Virus record (IMG/VR): IMGVR_UViG_3300046736_000108
Span: 1-23,428 of that record
Strand: one strand, 5' to 3'
Source: a virus
DNA: 23,428 nucleotides
Under the pieces are notes generated by a model, which made no database searches, was not told the origin of the DNA, and worked only from the letters and a program-made list of their open reading frames with translations. Made by a program: the position numbers and the translations under genes. How positions within the stretch are numbered: the first letter of the stretch is position 1; each line of letters begins with the position of its first letter. Below, one piece after another: positions 1 through 6,895 of the stretch.

Positions 1-1
1 G

Positions 2-451
2 GGCCTGTCGGAGGCGACAGTGCGCCAGGCGCTCACCCGCTACCGCGCGGAGAACGGGATCACGGTCCCGAACGCGGCAGGGCTGAACGTGTCTCGCCAG
101 GCCCCGGCCGCTGAGCCGCCCCCGGTGAACGGCCGGGAGCCGACGCCCCTGCCCGCGGCGTTCGAAGCGGTGGCGGATCAGGAGCCGGACGCCGAGACCT
201 TCACCGCCTCCGTCTCCATTGAGCGGGTCGCCGCTGAATCTCCGGCGGAAGCTCTCCAGCGGTTGGGTTCGGCGGCGCAGCGCGTCCCACTCCAGCCGGT
301 CTTCAGCCTCACCCCTGACCTCCGCTCCCTGGCCCTGGACCTGGCGGCCGGCAAAGAATTGGGCGTCGACCTGCAGGAGTTGAGCCTGGCGGACCGGGCC
401 GGGGTCCTCGGCCTGGCGGGACGGCTGGTGGAAGTGGCGAGGGCGGCATGA
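2..451 (+). CDS. Partial HTH-like protein, 5' end outside window
   Basis: The reading frame is open from the first bases of the window, so the gene begins upstream; the GTG at 20 is internal to that open frame and is probably not the true start. The first visible residues, GLSEATVRQALTRYR, look like the turn and recognition helix of a helix-turn-helix. They are followed by a Pro/Ala-rich linker (about residues 30-60) and a helical C-terminal part rich in Leu and Ala. The stop overlaps the next start (ATGA at 448-451), so the two are translationally coupled. A DNA-binding role is inferred only from the short HTH-like stretch. The position ahead of the terminase genes would suit a small regulator or a DNA-packaging accessory. 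Confidence 0.6.
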   Translation, partial: GLSEATVRQALTRYRAENGITVPNAAGLNVSRQAPAAEPPPVNGREPTPLPAAFEAVADQEPDAETFTASVSIERVAAESPAEALQRLGSAAQRVPLQPVFSLTPDLRSLALDLAAGKELGVDLQELSLADRAGVLGLAGRLVEVARAA

Positions 452-648
452 GCAAGCCAGTGGCCGTGGAATACCGCGTGGCCCTGGAGGCCGACCCGGA
501 CGAGTTCGCGTCCCGGTTGAACGCCCTTGCCGCCGAGGGGTGGCGGGTGCTCACCAGCCACATCACCGAGCCGGACGAGGGGACGATCTCCTTCTACGCG
601 CTGATGATTCGCTACACCGGGGACGGGCCCGGGGTTGAGGTTCGCTGA
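448..648 (+). CDS. Small DUF4177-like protein
   Basis: This 66-residue protein has the pattern of small DUF4177-type domains: an N-terminal beta strand (EYRVALEA), a helix ending in LNALAAEGWRVL, and a closing strand (ISFYALMIRY). The AAEGW[RE] turn is the most diagnostic part. No enzymatic function is known for this family, and none is claimed here. The ATG at 448 overlaps the upstream stop, and a GAGGG sequence lies about 5 bases before it. The stop overlaps the next ATG (TGATG at 646-650), placing it in a translationally coupled run of small genes. Family assignment is by pattern only. Confidence 0.7.
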   Translation: MSKPVAVEYRVALEADPDEFASRLNALAAEGWRVLTSHITEPDEGTISFYALMIRYTGDGPGVEVR

Positions 649-986
649 TGCCAGCACCCAGGCCCCGCAACTACTACGGCGGCCGCACTACCAACCCATC
701 CGGCCGGACGCGCCTGCTCGGTGCGGGAGGTGCCCCGGTCGCGGATGCCCACCCGGCTGCACCTGATGAGGCTGGCGCCGCCTCCGACGCCCCGGGGCTA
801 CCGACGGAGCCCCCGCCCCCTGCTCCTGACGCCAAGCCGTGGTTTAAGGACGAGGCCGGGGTGGTGCGCCACAGCGGGTGCGGTGGACCACGCCAGGAGA
901 ACCGGCAACTGCGGCGCTACTACTGCGGCAGCTGCGGCCGGGAAAGAGCATGGGACGCGCAGACCGAGGAATGGAGGTGGGTATGA
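648..986 (+). CDS. Small protein with C-terminal CxxC knuckle
   Basis: This 112-residue protein has a low-complexity Pro/Ala-rich first two thirds and a compact C-terminal part with HSGCGGP, then YYCGSCGRER and a terminal EEWRWV. The CxxC pair plus the upstream Cys and His could bind one zinc ion. The C-terminus matches that of the 41-residue product at 1726-1851 (WWCGTCKRER then VWRWV), so the two share a domain. It overlaps the upstream stop (TGATG) and ends 11 bases before the convergent HNH gene stop. Function is not recognised; a DNA- or protein-binding zinc knuckle is inference. Confidence 0.65.
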   Translation: MPAPRPRNYYGGRTTNPSGRTRLLGAGGAPVADAHPAAPDEAGAASDAPGLPTEPPPPAPDAKPWFKDEAGVVRHSGCGGPRQENRQLRRYYCGSCGRERAWDAQTEEWRWV

Positions 987-997
987 TGCCGGCCCGG

Positions 998-1636
998 CTA
1001 CTCAACATGGGCCCAACTCTCGCGGCTGACGATGCTGTAGATCGTTTTGTTGCTTACCGGGTAGTCCTTCGCCAGATCGCAGACGCGCTCTCCGTCCCGC
1101 ACCCGCTGCCGGATTTCTCGGACCTCTCGCTCGGTAAGCTTGGCGTTGCGCACCTGTTCGCCCCGGGCCTGCTGTTCGGGCTTCAGGCCCAGTCCCCATC
1201 GGTGCCGTCCCTTGCGGATCTTGTCGTCGTTATTGTCGTGGACGGTCCCGATGAACAGATGGCTCGGGCGAACGCACACCGGGTTGTCACAGTGGTGGCA
1301 GACGTAGAGCCCCTCTGGGATGGGGCCGTTCGTCAACTCCCAAGCGGTCCTATGGGCGCCTTGCCGCTTGCCGCGGAAGAGGATGGATCCGTAGCCCCGG
1401 GGGTCGATATAGCCCTGCCACTCCCAGCACCCGTCGCCGCGCCTGGCCAGAGACCAGAAGTGCTCCGGGCTATTGTGGTAGGCGTTCCGACAGGCGACCG
1501 AGCAGAACTGCTGGTTGGCTTTACCAGGGTGCTCGCGGCGCCAGAAAGCGCGGAATTCCGAATTGCAGCCGCGGCAGACTCGGGTGAAACTGACTTGCGT
1601 CGCCGCGAGCTTCTGCGGGGTCGTGGTAGACTTCAT
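998..1636 (-). CDS. HNH endonuclease with zinc finger and C-terminal HTH
   Basis: This 212-residue protein is a free-standing HNH nuclease. An N-terminal Cys4 cluster (C21, C24, C45, C49) resembles the zinc fingers of these enzymes. The HNH core spans about residues 93-143: GAHRTAWELTNGPIPEG, then CHHCDNPVCVRPSHL, then GTVHDNNDD, as in the HNH_3 family. Residues 165-210 form a helix-turn-helix (KLTEREVREIRQ, then VSNKTIYSIV) expected to set DNA specificity. The ATG at 1636 has a strong AGGAGG upstream. It runs against all its neighbours and separates two related CxxC genes, as expected for a mobile homing-type nuclease. Packaging-associated HNH genes usually sit directly beside the terminase on the same strand, so that role is less likely. 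Confidence 0.93.
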   Translation of the reverse strand: MKSTTTPQKLAATQVSFTRVCRGCNSEFRAFWRREHPGKANQQFCSVACRNAYHNSPEHFWSLARRGDGCWEWQGYIDPRGYGSILFRGKRQGAHRTAWELTNGPIPEGLYVCHHCDNPVCVRPSHLFIGTVHDNNDDKIRKGRHRWGLGLKPEQQARGEQVRNAKLTEREVREIRQRVRDGERVCDLAKDYPVSNKTIYSIVSRESWAHVE

Positions 1637-1725
1637 ATGCTTGGGCGCCTCCTGTGCGCCTGGGCATGGCCCCCGTTGACGTTGACGCGTCGGCGGGGGC
1701 TTATTGCTGCCTACAGGTCAACCAA

Positions 1726-1851
1726 ATGAGCACTGATTACCTTCGCGAAATGTGGGAGCGGCGGCTGAACGGGCAGCTGGGGCGGTGGTGGTGTGGGACG
1801 TGCAAAAGAGAGAGAGCGAAGGGAGCGGATGGGGTGTGGAGGTGGGTGTGA
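1726..1851 (+). CDS. 41-residue CxxC protein, paralogue of the C-terminus of 648-986
   Basis: The ATG at 1726 gives MSTDYLREMWERRLNGQLGR followed by a WWCGTCKRER motif and a terminal VWRWV. A longer frame from 1654 would cover the HNH leader and has no family support, so the shorter start is preferred, although only a weak AGG lies upstream. The C-terminal 20 residues align with those of the 112-residue protein at 648-986, including the CxxC, the RER and the WRWV end. Its stop overlaps the next ATG (TGATG at 1849-1853). It may be a complete mini-protein, or the remaining 3' end of a gene whose 5' part was lost when the HNH gene arrived. Confidence 0.5.
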   Translation: MSTDYLREMWERRLNGQLGRWWCGTCKRERAKGADGVWRWV

Positions 1852-2045
1852 TGACCAAGCAGCAGCGTAAGGCGCTCCACCGTCTCTCCGCCACCCTCGG
1901 CACCATGCGCTCTGCCCTGCGCGACGACCTGACCGAGATCCGCGGGCTGCTGCCCCGGGGCGTGGAGGATGACGTGTGGGCGCTGCTGGGGGACCTCGGC
2001 AGGGCGGGGGAGCGGGTTGAGCGGGAGATGGGAGGGGAGACGTGA
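1851..2045 (+). CDS. Small helical protein, unknown function
   Basis: The ATG at 1851 overlaps the upstream stop and gives a 64-residue, charged, mostly helical protein (KQQRKALHRLSATLGTMRSA through to VEREMGGET). An in-frame upstream extension to 1752 reads antisense-like low-complexity sequence across the CxxC gene and is not used. No family is recognised. The end overlaps the next GTG (GTGA at 2042-2045), so it belongs to the same coupled run of small genes. Heptad-like Leu/Val spacing suggests a short coiled coil. Confidence 0.55.
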   Translation: MTKQQRKALHRLSATLGTMRSALRDDLTEIRGLLPRGVEDDVWALLGDLGRAGERVEREMGGET

Positions 2046-2254
2046 CCCCTGACGACCTGGCCGCCATCGAAGCGCACGCCGCCGCCCTGCCGCCGCACCG
2101 GACGCGGGGGTATATGCTCGAGCTGGTCCAGGAGGTGCGCGCCTTGCAGGAGCGGCTGGCGACGGTCGAGAGCGACGCGCGGGAGTGGGAGGCTGAGGCG
2201 TGGCGGGTTCGAGGCGAGCGGGACGCTGCGTTGAAAAACAGACCCCCTTACTAA
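2042..2254 (+). CDS. Small coiled-coil protein
   Basis: This 70-residue protein starts at a GTG overlapping the previous stop. From about residue 25 onward it is a continuous heptad-like helix (LVQEVRALQERLATVE, then WEAEAWRVRGERDAALK), consistent with a coiled-coil dimer. It ends in NRPPY just before the non-coding strip ahead of the small terminase. No family is recognised. Small coiled-coil proteins of this kind are common in phage early and pre-terminase regions, and function cannot be assigned. Confidence 0.6.
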   Translation: MTPDDLAAIEAHAAALPPHRTRGYMLELVQEVRALQERLATVESDAREWEAEAWRVRGERDAALKNRPPY

Positions 2255-2388
2255 GACTCAGTAACAGACCGTTACACCCCATGCATGTAGGGAGAGAGAA
2301 AAGGGGAGGGTGGGGCGCAATAATCTAGGGTTGAGGAGAGGGGTCGTCCGGGAGAGCGGCGGGCGTCATAAACCGGGGTGAGTGAATC
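2255..2388. other. Non-coding strip before small terminase with short repeats
   Basis: No credible gene occupies these 134 bases. An inverted repeat GTAAC-AGACC-GTTAC lies at 2261-2275. The octamer AACAGACC occurs at 2237-2244 and again at 2263-2270. A palindrome CATGCATG lies at 2280-2287. A purine-rich tract (GGGAGAGAGAAAAGGGGAGG) covers 2290-2309. No good sigma70 promoter was found. Position directly upstream of the small terminase makes it a candidate terminase-recognition (cos or pac) or operator region. That role is inference from position and repeats only. Confidence 0.4.
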
Positions 2389-2796
2389 GTGATGAGCGAC
2401 GCAGAGCGGCCGACAAAGGCGACAGGGCCAAAGGGCGATTGGAAGGAACGTTTTCTCCGCAAGCTTGCCGAGCGAGCAAACGTCTCCGAAGCCGCGCGCC
2501 TGGCCGGCATCAACCGCCAGTACGCTTACCACGCCCGGGACCAGGATCCGGAGTTCGCGGCCGGATGGGATGAAGCCGTCGAGGAGGCGGTCGACAAGCT
2601 GGAAGCCGCCGCCTGGGCCCGGGCCAAGAAGCAGAGCGACGCGCTGATGACGCTGCTGCTCAAGGCGCACCGGCCGGAGAAGTATGCGGAGCGGTTGGTG
2701 GTACTCCAGAAGGTCGCCAAGGAAGTGGTCGAAGCCTCCGACGAGGACCTGCTGAAAGCGCTAGGGTATGACGCAACCATCTCTGCTCACGAATGA
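2389..2796 (+). CDS. terS: Putative terminase small subunit
   Basis: This 135-residue protein starts at GTG 2389 or ATG 2392, with a GGGGTGAG sequence 6-9 bases upstream. Residues about 27-55 (VSEAARLAGINRQYAYHARD) form a helix-turn-helix, followed by an acidic helical region and a C-terminal ALMTLLLKAHRPEKYAER motif. That last motif is typical of small HTH packaging proteins encoded immediately before large terminases. The small subunit recognises viral DNA and hands it to the large subunit. It overlaps the large subunit gene by 29 bases. The call rests on HTH, size and position; sequence conservation in this family is weak. Confidence 0.8.
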   Translation: MMSDAERPTKATGPKGDWKERFLRKLAERANVSEAARLAGINRQYAYHARDQDPEFAAGWDEAVEEAVDKLEAAAWARAKKQSDALMTLLLKAHRPEKYAERLVVLQKVAKEVVEASDEDLLKALGYDATISAHE

Positions 2797-4318
2797 GGTC
2801 CTGCGTCCGGCCGTCGAACGGCTGGCGCGGATCGAGCTGGCGCGGCGCGGGGTGGTGGTGCCGGACCTGCCCGCCGTCGGCAACGCGCTGCCCGGCGCCC
2901 AGCAGCCCTGGCAGGATTGGCTCGCCCACCACTTCCCGCACGTCTGCTCCTCCCCCATGGGCCAGCGGCACCTGCGGCTGTGGGAGTGGTTCGAGAAGCT
3001 GGCGCCCGGCACCAAACCCCGGGCCCGGGTAGAAATCTGGCCCCGCGGCGGCGCGAAGTCCAGCACCGCGGAGCTGGCTGTGGTGCGCCTGGGCGTGAAG
3101 CTTACCCGGCGCTTCGTCCTCTACGTGAGCCGCACCCAGGAGATGGCGGACGGCCACGTCGGCACCATCGCCTCCCAGTTCGAGACCCTGGGCGTGGGGA
3201 GGGCGGTCAACACCTACGGCCACTCCAAGGGCTGGCGCCGCTCCCAGTTGCGGACCGAGAACGGCTTCAACGTCGCGGGCTTCGGCCTGGACGCCGGCGC
3301 GCGGGGCGTGAAGCTGGACCAGTTCCGGCCGGACCTTCTACTCCTGGACGACGTGGACGACCGCCACGATACCGAGGCGACCACGAACAAGAAGATCCGC
3401 ACCATCACCGACACGCTGCTGCCGGCGGGCTCCGCGGACTGCGCGGTCCTGTTCATCCAGAACCGGATCCACCACGCCTCGATCGCCGCCCAGCTCGTGG
3501 ACGGCCGCGCGGACTTTCTCCACTCCAGGGAACCGACCTGCGAGGAGCCGGCCCTGGTTGGCCTGAAGGTGGAGCAGGAACCGCGGGCGGGAGGCGGCGT
3601 GCGGTTCATCGTGCGCGCCGGAACCCCCACCTGGGAGGGGCAGAACGTGGCGACCTGCGAGGCCCAGATCAACGAGTGGGGGCTTTCCGCGTTCCTCCGT
3701 GAAGCGCAACACGAGACGGACGAGGAAGAGGGCGGGCTGTGGTCGCGGGAACTGCTGGATGCCTGCCGCGCGATGGACGTGCCGAACCTGACGCGGATTG
3801 GCGTCGGCGTGGACCCGAACGTGAGCGAGGGCGGCGACGAGGCGGGGATCGTGGTGGTCGGCACGGCGATGGTCGGCGGCCAGATGCGCGGCTACGTGCT
3901 TGAGGACGCCACCGTCGAAGGCGGCCCGAAGCAATGGGCGGAGGCGGCGGTTGCGGCTTACCGGAAGCATGGGGCGGATGTGCTGGTAGCGGAGAGGAAC
4001 AACGGCGGCGAGATGGTGGCTCTGACGATTGGCACGGTGAGAGGGGCGCCGCCGGTGGAACTGGTGCACGCGAGCCGCGGCAAGATCACGCGGGCGGAGC
4101 CGGTGCAGAAGCTCTACGCCGACGGGCGCATGTTCCACGTCGGGCACTTCGGGCTGCTGGAGCGCGAGCTCTGCACGTACCGCCCGGGGATGCCTTCCCC
4201 TAACCGGATGGACGCGCTGGTGTGGATTGCCACGCGCCTGCTGCTGCCCACTGACGAGAACCCGATCCGCGGCCTGATCGCGCAGGCGGCCGGAACCGGC
4301 TGGAGGCCGAAGCGATGA
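2768..4318 (+). CDS. terL: Terminase large subunit (ATPase-nuclease)
   Basis: This 516-residue packaging motor has an ATPase and a nuclease half. Walker A is WPRGGAKSS (residues 91-99) and Walker B is DLLLLDDVDD (189-198). The RNase H-like nuclease half shows three expected acidic positions: Asp349 in GVGVDPN, Glu409 in VAERNNGG, and Asp482 in SPNRMDALVW. It cuts concatemeric genomes and pumps DNA through the portal. The chosen ATG at 2768 overlaps the small-subunit gene. The 3' end overlaps the portal start (ATGA at 4315-4318). Length and motif order are normal for the family. Confidence 0.95.
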   Translation: MTQPSLLTNEVLRPAVERLARIELARRGVVVPDLPAVGNALPGAQQPWQDWLAHHFPHVCSSPMGQRHLRLWEWFEKLAPGTKPRARVEIWPRGGAKSSTAELAVVRLGVKLTRRFVLYVSRTQEMADGHVGTIASQFETLGVGRAVNTYGHSKGWRRSQLRTENGFNVAGFGLDAGARGVKLDQFRPDLLLLDDVDDRHDTEATTNKKIRTITDTLLPAGSADCAVLFIQNRIHHASIAAQLVDGRADFLHSREPTCEEPALVGLKVEQEPRAGGGVRFIVRAGTPTWEGQNVATCEAQINEWGLSAFLREAQHETDEEEGGLWSRELLDACRAMDVPNLTRIGVGVDPNVSEGGDEAGIVVVGTAMVGGQMRGYVLEDATVEGGPKQWAEAAVAAYRKHGADVLVAERNNGGEMVALTIGTVRGAPPVELVHASRGKITRAEPVQKLYADGRMFHVGHFGLLERELCTYRPGMPSPNRMDALVWIATRLLLPTDENPIRGLIAQAAGTGWRPKR

Positions 4319-5919
4319 AATGGCCCCTACAGTTGAGGAAGCCCGAACCGGAGAAGCCCTCGCCGGCAATGCAGCGCGCGGTGATGTCGGCCCTGGCCAG
4401 CAAGCGCGCCCGTAAGACTTCCGACACGCCCTCGACGCTCTTTGGCGCCGGGATGTCCATCCTCGCGCCGCCGGATGCCGAGAGCGATTGGCGCGGGCTT
4501 GAGCTGGACGGGGAGACGCTGAGCAGGGAGACGCCGACGCGGCTCCTGGAGTTGCTGGTCAACGTCTCGCCGGACATCTCCCGTGCCCTGTGGGATTTCC
4601 TGCGGTTCTGTAACCCAGGCTTCGAAGCAGACGCGCTGGCCCCCGGCCCTGCGGAGAGCATCGACACGCGCGCCCAGGCGGCGCTAGATGGCTTCCTCGC
4701 CTCCCTGAAGGCGCGGCACGGCTCGCTGGATATTGTCATCAACCGCCTGTTCATCGCGGCGTTCATGCGGGGCGCCTTCCTCGGGGAACTGGTGCTGGAT
4801 CAGTCCGGCCGTCTCCCCCTGGACATTGCCACGCCGGATCCGAAGTGGGTCCAGTTCGAGCACCGCAAGGACCCGACGCTGGGCGAGGTGTACGTGCCCT
4901 TCTACTGGAGGGGCGGCAAGCGGGAGTATCTCGACGTGGAGACGGTGCGCTACTTGCCCGTGGACCCGGTGCCAGGTTCGCCGTTCGGGCGCTCGCTGGC
5001 CGCGCCTGCCCTCTTTACCGCGATCTTCGCGCTCGGCCTGATGCACGACCTGCGGCGCGTCGTGAGCCAGCAGGGCTACCCACGGCTCGATGTCTCGATC
5101 CTCTCCGACGTGCTCCAGAAGATCATCCCCGGCGAAGCGCTCGCGGATCCGGTGGAACTGAAGCGGTGGGTGGACGCGGCGATCGCGGACGTCCAGACCG
5201 CTTATGATGCCCTCCAGCCGGATGACGCGTACATCCACCTCGATACGGTGCAGGTGAACCGGCCGGTGGGGACCGTGGACTCCTCCAGCCTGGGGGCGGT
5301 GGATGGGCTGTTGCGCGCATTGGAGCGCCAGGTGGTCCGGGCGCTGAAGACGAACCCGCTCCTCTTCGGGTTGGATCAGACCACGAACGAGGCGCAGGCA
5401 AACCGCCAATGGGAGACGCACGTTGCGGGGATCAAGGCGATCCAGCACCTCGGGGAGAGCCTGCTTGAGCACCTGCTGACCATCGCGCTGCGCGTCCAGG
5501 GCTACCAGTCCACCGTCCGGTTCCGGTTCGCCGAGCTGCGCGCTTCGGAGCTGCTCCGTGACGCCCAGGTGACGGCGATGAACCTGAAGAACGCGCGGGC
5601 CGCTTACGACAACGGCCTCGTGGACCAGGACGGGCAAGCGAAGATGGCGCTGGGCCTGGACAAGGCGGACCAGCCGGCGCCCCGGGTGGTCCAGGCCGCA
5701 GATCCGGCCGGTGGCGCCGACCCGATGGACGACAACCCGGACCCGGGGAGTATGCGCGCTTGCATCCAGTATGTGCGCGGCGTGGAACCGAGTGGAACCG
5801 ACCTCGGCGCGGTGCCCAGCGAGGTGACGGTTTCCGATGCGGAGGTCGACAGCGCCGAGGCTGCCTTTGACCTCGCGCTGCCGAACTACGCGGGGCTGCT
5901 GTCGGCGGAGGTGGTCTAG
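4315..5919 (+). CDS. Portal protein
   Basis: This 534-residue protein lies directly after the large terminase, the standard place for the portal. Its sequence fits DUF935-type portals: a helical N-terminal wing, a GELVLDQSGRLPLDIATPDP region (about residues 162-181), LPVDPVPGSPFGRSLAAPA (about 216-234), and a C-terminal stem with LLFGLDQTTNEAQANRQWE. Twelve copies would form the ring through which DNA enters and leaves the head and on which the tail assembles. Translation is coupled to terL through ATGA. The last 100 residues are variable and acidic. Confidence 0.88.
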   Translation: MKWPLQLRKPEPEKPSPAMQRAVMSALASKRARKTSDTPSTLFGAGMSILAPPDAESDWRGLELDGETLSRETPTRLLELLVNVSPDISRALWDFLRFCNPGFEADALAPGPAESIDTRAQAALDGFLASLKARHGSLDIVINRLFIAAFMRGAFLGELVLDQSGRLPLDIATPDPKWVQFEHRKDPTLGEVYVPFYWRGGKREYLDVETVRYLPVDPVPGSPFGRSLAAPALFTAIFALGLMHDLRRVVSQQGYPRLDVSILSDVLQKIIPGEALADPVELKRWVDAAIADVQTAYDALQPDDAYIHLDTVQVNRPVGTVDSSSLGAVDGLLRALERQVVRALKTNPLLFGLDQTTNEAQANRQWETHVAGIKAIQHLGESLLEHLLTIALRVQGYQSTVRFRFAELRASELLRDAQVTAMNLKNARAAYDNGLVDQDGQAKMALGLDKADQPAPRVVQAADPAGGADPMDDNPDPGSMRACIQYVRGVEPSGTDLGAVPSEVTVSDAEVDSAEAAFDLALPNYAGLLSAEVV

Positions 5920-5920
5920 C

Positions 5921-6604
5921 ATGGCCTGGGTCTACGAAAAGGCGAGCAATCGCTACAAGTCGACCGACACCGGCCGCTACCTCTCGCAAGAGGCCGCCAA
6001 GGGGCTGCGGGACCGGTGGGCCGTGGCCCAGCGCGAGAAGGCCACGGGGCTGGCGTCTCGGCTGGCGTCGGGCGACCTGACGCTGAAGGGCTGGGAGCAG
6101 CAGGCGCGCGCCCTCACCAAAGAAACCCACCTCGCCCAGGCGCTCCTCGGCCGCGGCGGCCGCAACATGATGACCGCCGCCGACTGGGGCCGCGTCGGCA
6201 ACACCCTGCGCGCGCAGTACGGCTTCCTGCGCGAGTTCGCCAACGAGATCGCGGGCGGCACGCTGACCGAGGCGCAGATCGCCGGCCGTCTCGGGATGTA
6301 CACGGACGCCTCCCGCCAGTCCTACGAGAAGGCACGCGCCGCGTCCTGGGGGATCACGCTGCCGGCGCATCCGGGAGATGGCAACACGCGCTGCCTCACA
6401 CGGTGCGCCTGCTGGTGGGACCTGCAAAAAGGACCGGACGGCGTGACGGCGACGTGGCGGCTGGGGGCGTCGGACCACTGCGAGGACTGCCTGGAGAACG
6501 CGGCGCAGTGGTCGCCCTACTCCGGCGGGGCGCGTGTGCGGATCGCCGGCCTGTCCCTGCCGCCGCTGGGGTGGGTGATGTCGGGGAACGGAGCGCACGG
6601 ATGA
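5921..6604 (+). CDS. MuF-like minor head protein with Cys cluster
   Basis: The ATG at 5921, one base after the portal stop and preceded by GGAGG at 5906-5910, gives 227 residues. The N-terminus has a YKSTDTGRYLS segment, a motif often seen at the start of phage minor head proteins. A helical region (40-140) follows, then a C-terminal Cys cluster: C158, C162, C164 and the pair C187-x2-C190 in DHCEDCLENA. This resembles the Cys-rich end of MuF/gp7-type head morphogenesis proteins and could bind zinc. Position between portal and protease supports the call. The MuF assignment is by context and pattern and is not certain. Confidence 0.7.
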   Translation: MAWVYEKASNRYKSTDTGRYLSQEAAKGLRDRWAVAQREKATGLASRLASGDLTLKGWEQQARALTKETHLAQALLGRGGRNMMTAADWGRVGNTLRAQYGFLREFANEIAGGTLTEAQIAGRLGMYTDASRQSYEKARAASWGITLPAHPGDGNTRCLTRCACWWDLQKGPDGVTATWRLGASDHCEDCLENAAQWSPYSGGARVRIAGLSLPPLGWVMSGNGAHG

Positions 6605-6807
6605 GCGAGCGGCGGGGCGAACCAGGCCGGGTCACCCAGGACCCTGACGGCTTCCTGCGCGTTCACGCCCGCGGCTCGGATCGCGTCGTCTTCCGCTACC
6701 ACCCTGATGGAGTGGTGGAAACCAAGCGCCCGGGGCAAAATCCGGAGCGAGTTGACCTCCGCTCCCTAGATGGGTATAATGGCAACGGGGCGCGTGAGCG
6801 TTCCTAG
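6601..6807 (+). CDS. Small hypothetical protein in head operon
   Basis: The ATG at 6601 overlaps the stop of the minor head gene (ATGA) and gives 68 charged residues, with a beta-like centre (GFLRVHARGSDRVVFRYHPD). No family is recognised. Its last third overlaps a near-consensus promoter at 6752-6780, so this DNA carries both coding and regulatory information. It is the last gene before the intrinsic terminator at 6846-6890 and therefore ends the terminase-portal transcription unit. Confidence 0.6.
   Translation: MSERRGEPGRVTQDPDGFLRVHARGSDRVVFRYHPDGVVETKRPGQNPERVDLRSLDGYNGNGARERS
6752..6780 (+). promoter_or_regulatory. Near-consensus sigma70-type promoter
   Basis: The -35 box TTGACC (6752-6757) and the -10 box TATAAT (6775-6780) are separated by exactly 17 bases, the optimal spacing. 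The predicted start is a G near 6787. In DNA this GC-rich, a perfect TATAAT at that distance from a five-of-six -35 box is unlikely by chance. It lies inside the end of the 68-residue gene and points at the structured region and terminator that follow. It is the only such promoter I found on the + strand. Confidence 0.75.
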
Positions 6808-6890
6808 AGCAATCATTCCAACCGAATAACACGCAGAGCGCCCTTGAGCGCCTTGGCCCACGGTAACCCGTGGCGTCGAGGCGCTTTTTT
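6787..6890 (+). ncRNA. Candidate ~104-nt small RNA or attenuator leader
   Basis: A transcript from the promoter at 6752-6780 would start near 6787 and end at the T-run at 6885-6890. Its 5' GGGCGC (6788-6793) can pair with GCGCCC (6838-6843), extended by GTG (6794-6796) with CAC (6830-6832). It can pair alternatively with the terminator's left arm GCGCC (6848-6852), because GAGCGCC is tandemly repeated at 6836-6842 and 6846-6852. Mutually exclusive pairings of this kind are the hallmark of attenuators. The middle (6800-6830) is AT-richer and probably single-stranded. Whether the product is a free sRNA or a leader for the capsid genes cannot be settled from sequence. Confidence 0.55.
6846..6890 (+). 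terminator. Strong intrinsic terminator
   Basis: The outer stem AGCGCCT (6847-6853) pairs perfectly with AGGCGCT (6879-6885). The inner stem CCACGG (6858-6863) pairs with CCGTGG (6868-6873) around a TAAC loop. Six T residues follow at 6885-6890. The orientation terminates + strand transcription only, since there is no T-run on the other side. It sits between the portal/minor-head genes and the capsid module, 5 bases before the next start codon. Confidence 0.88.
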
Positions 6891-6895
6891 GCATT

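Noticed and set aside
1677-1692. Repeated GTTGAC as promoter for the HNH gene or the 41-residue gene
   Set aside because: No -10-like hexamer lies at 16-18 bases on either strand.
878-1729. 283-codon + strand frame across the HNH region
   Set aside because: It is the antisense shadow of the HNH gene, whose family motifs are unmistakable; the frame has no recognisable domain.
1752-1850. Upstream extension of the 64-residue gene
   Set aside because: It overlaps the CxxC gene in another frame, has low-complexity sequence, and the overlapping ATG at 1851 is the normal coupled start.
968-1855. GGAGGTGGGT(A/G)TGATG pair as a transposon target duplication
   Set aside because: The similarity is explained by homologous coding ends (WRWV plus stop/start overlap), the copies are imperfect, and no transposase is present.
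4684-5922. 412-codon minus-strand open frame
   Set aside because: It is a shadow of the portal gene, and its composition is typical of GC-rich antisense frames.
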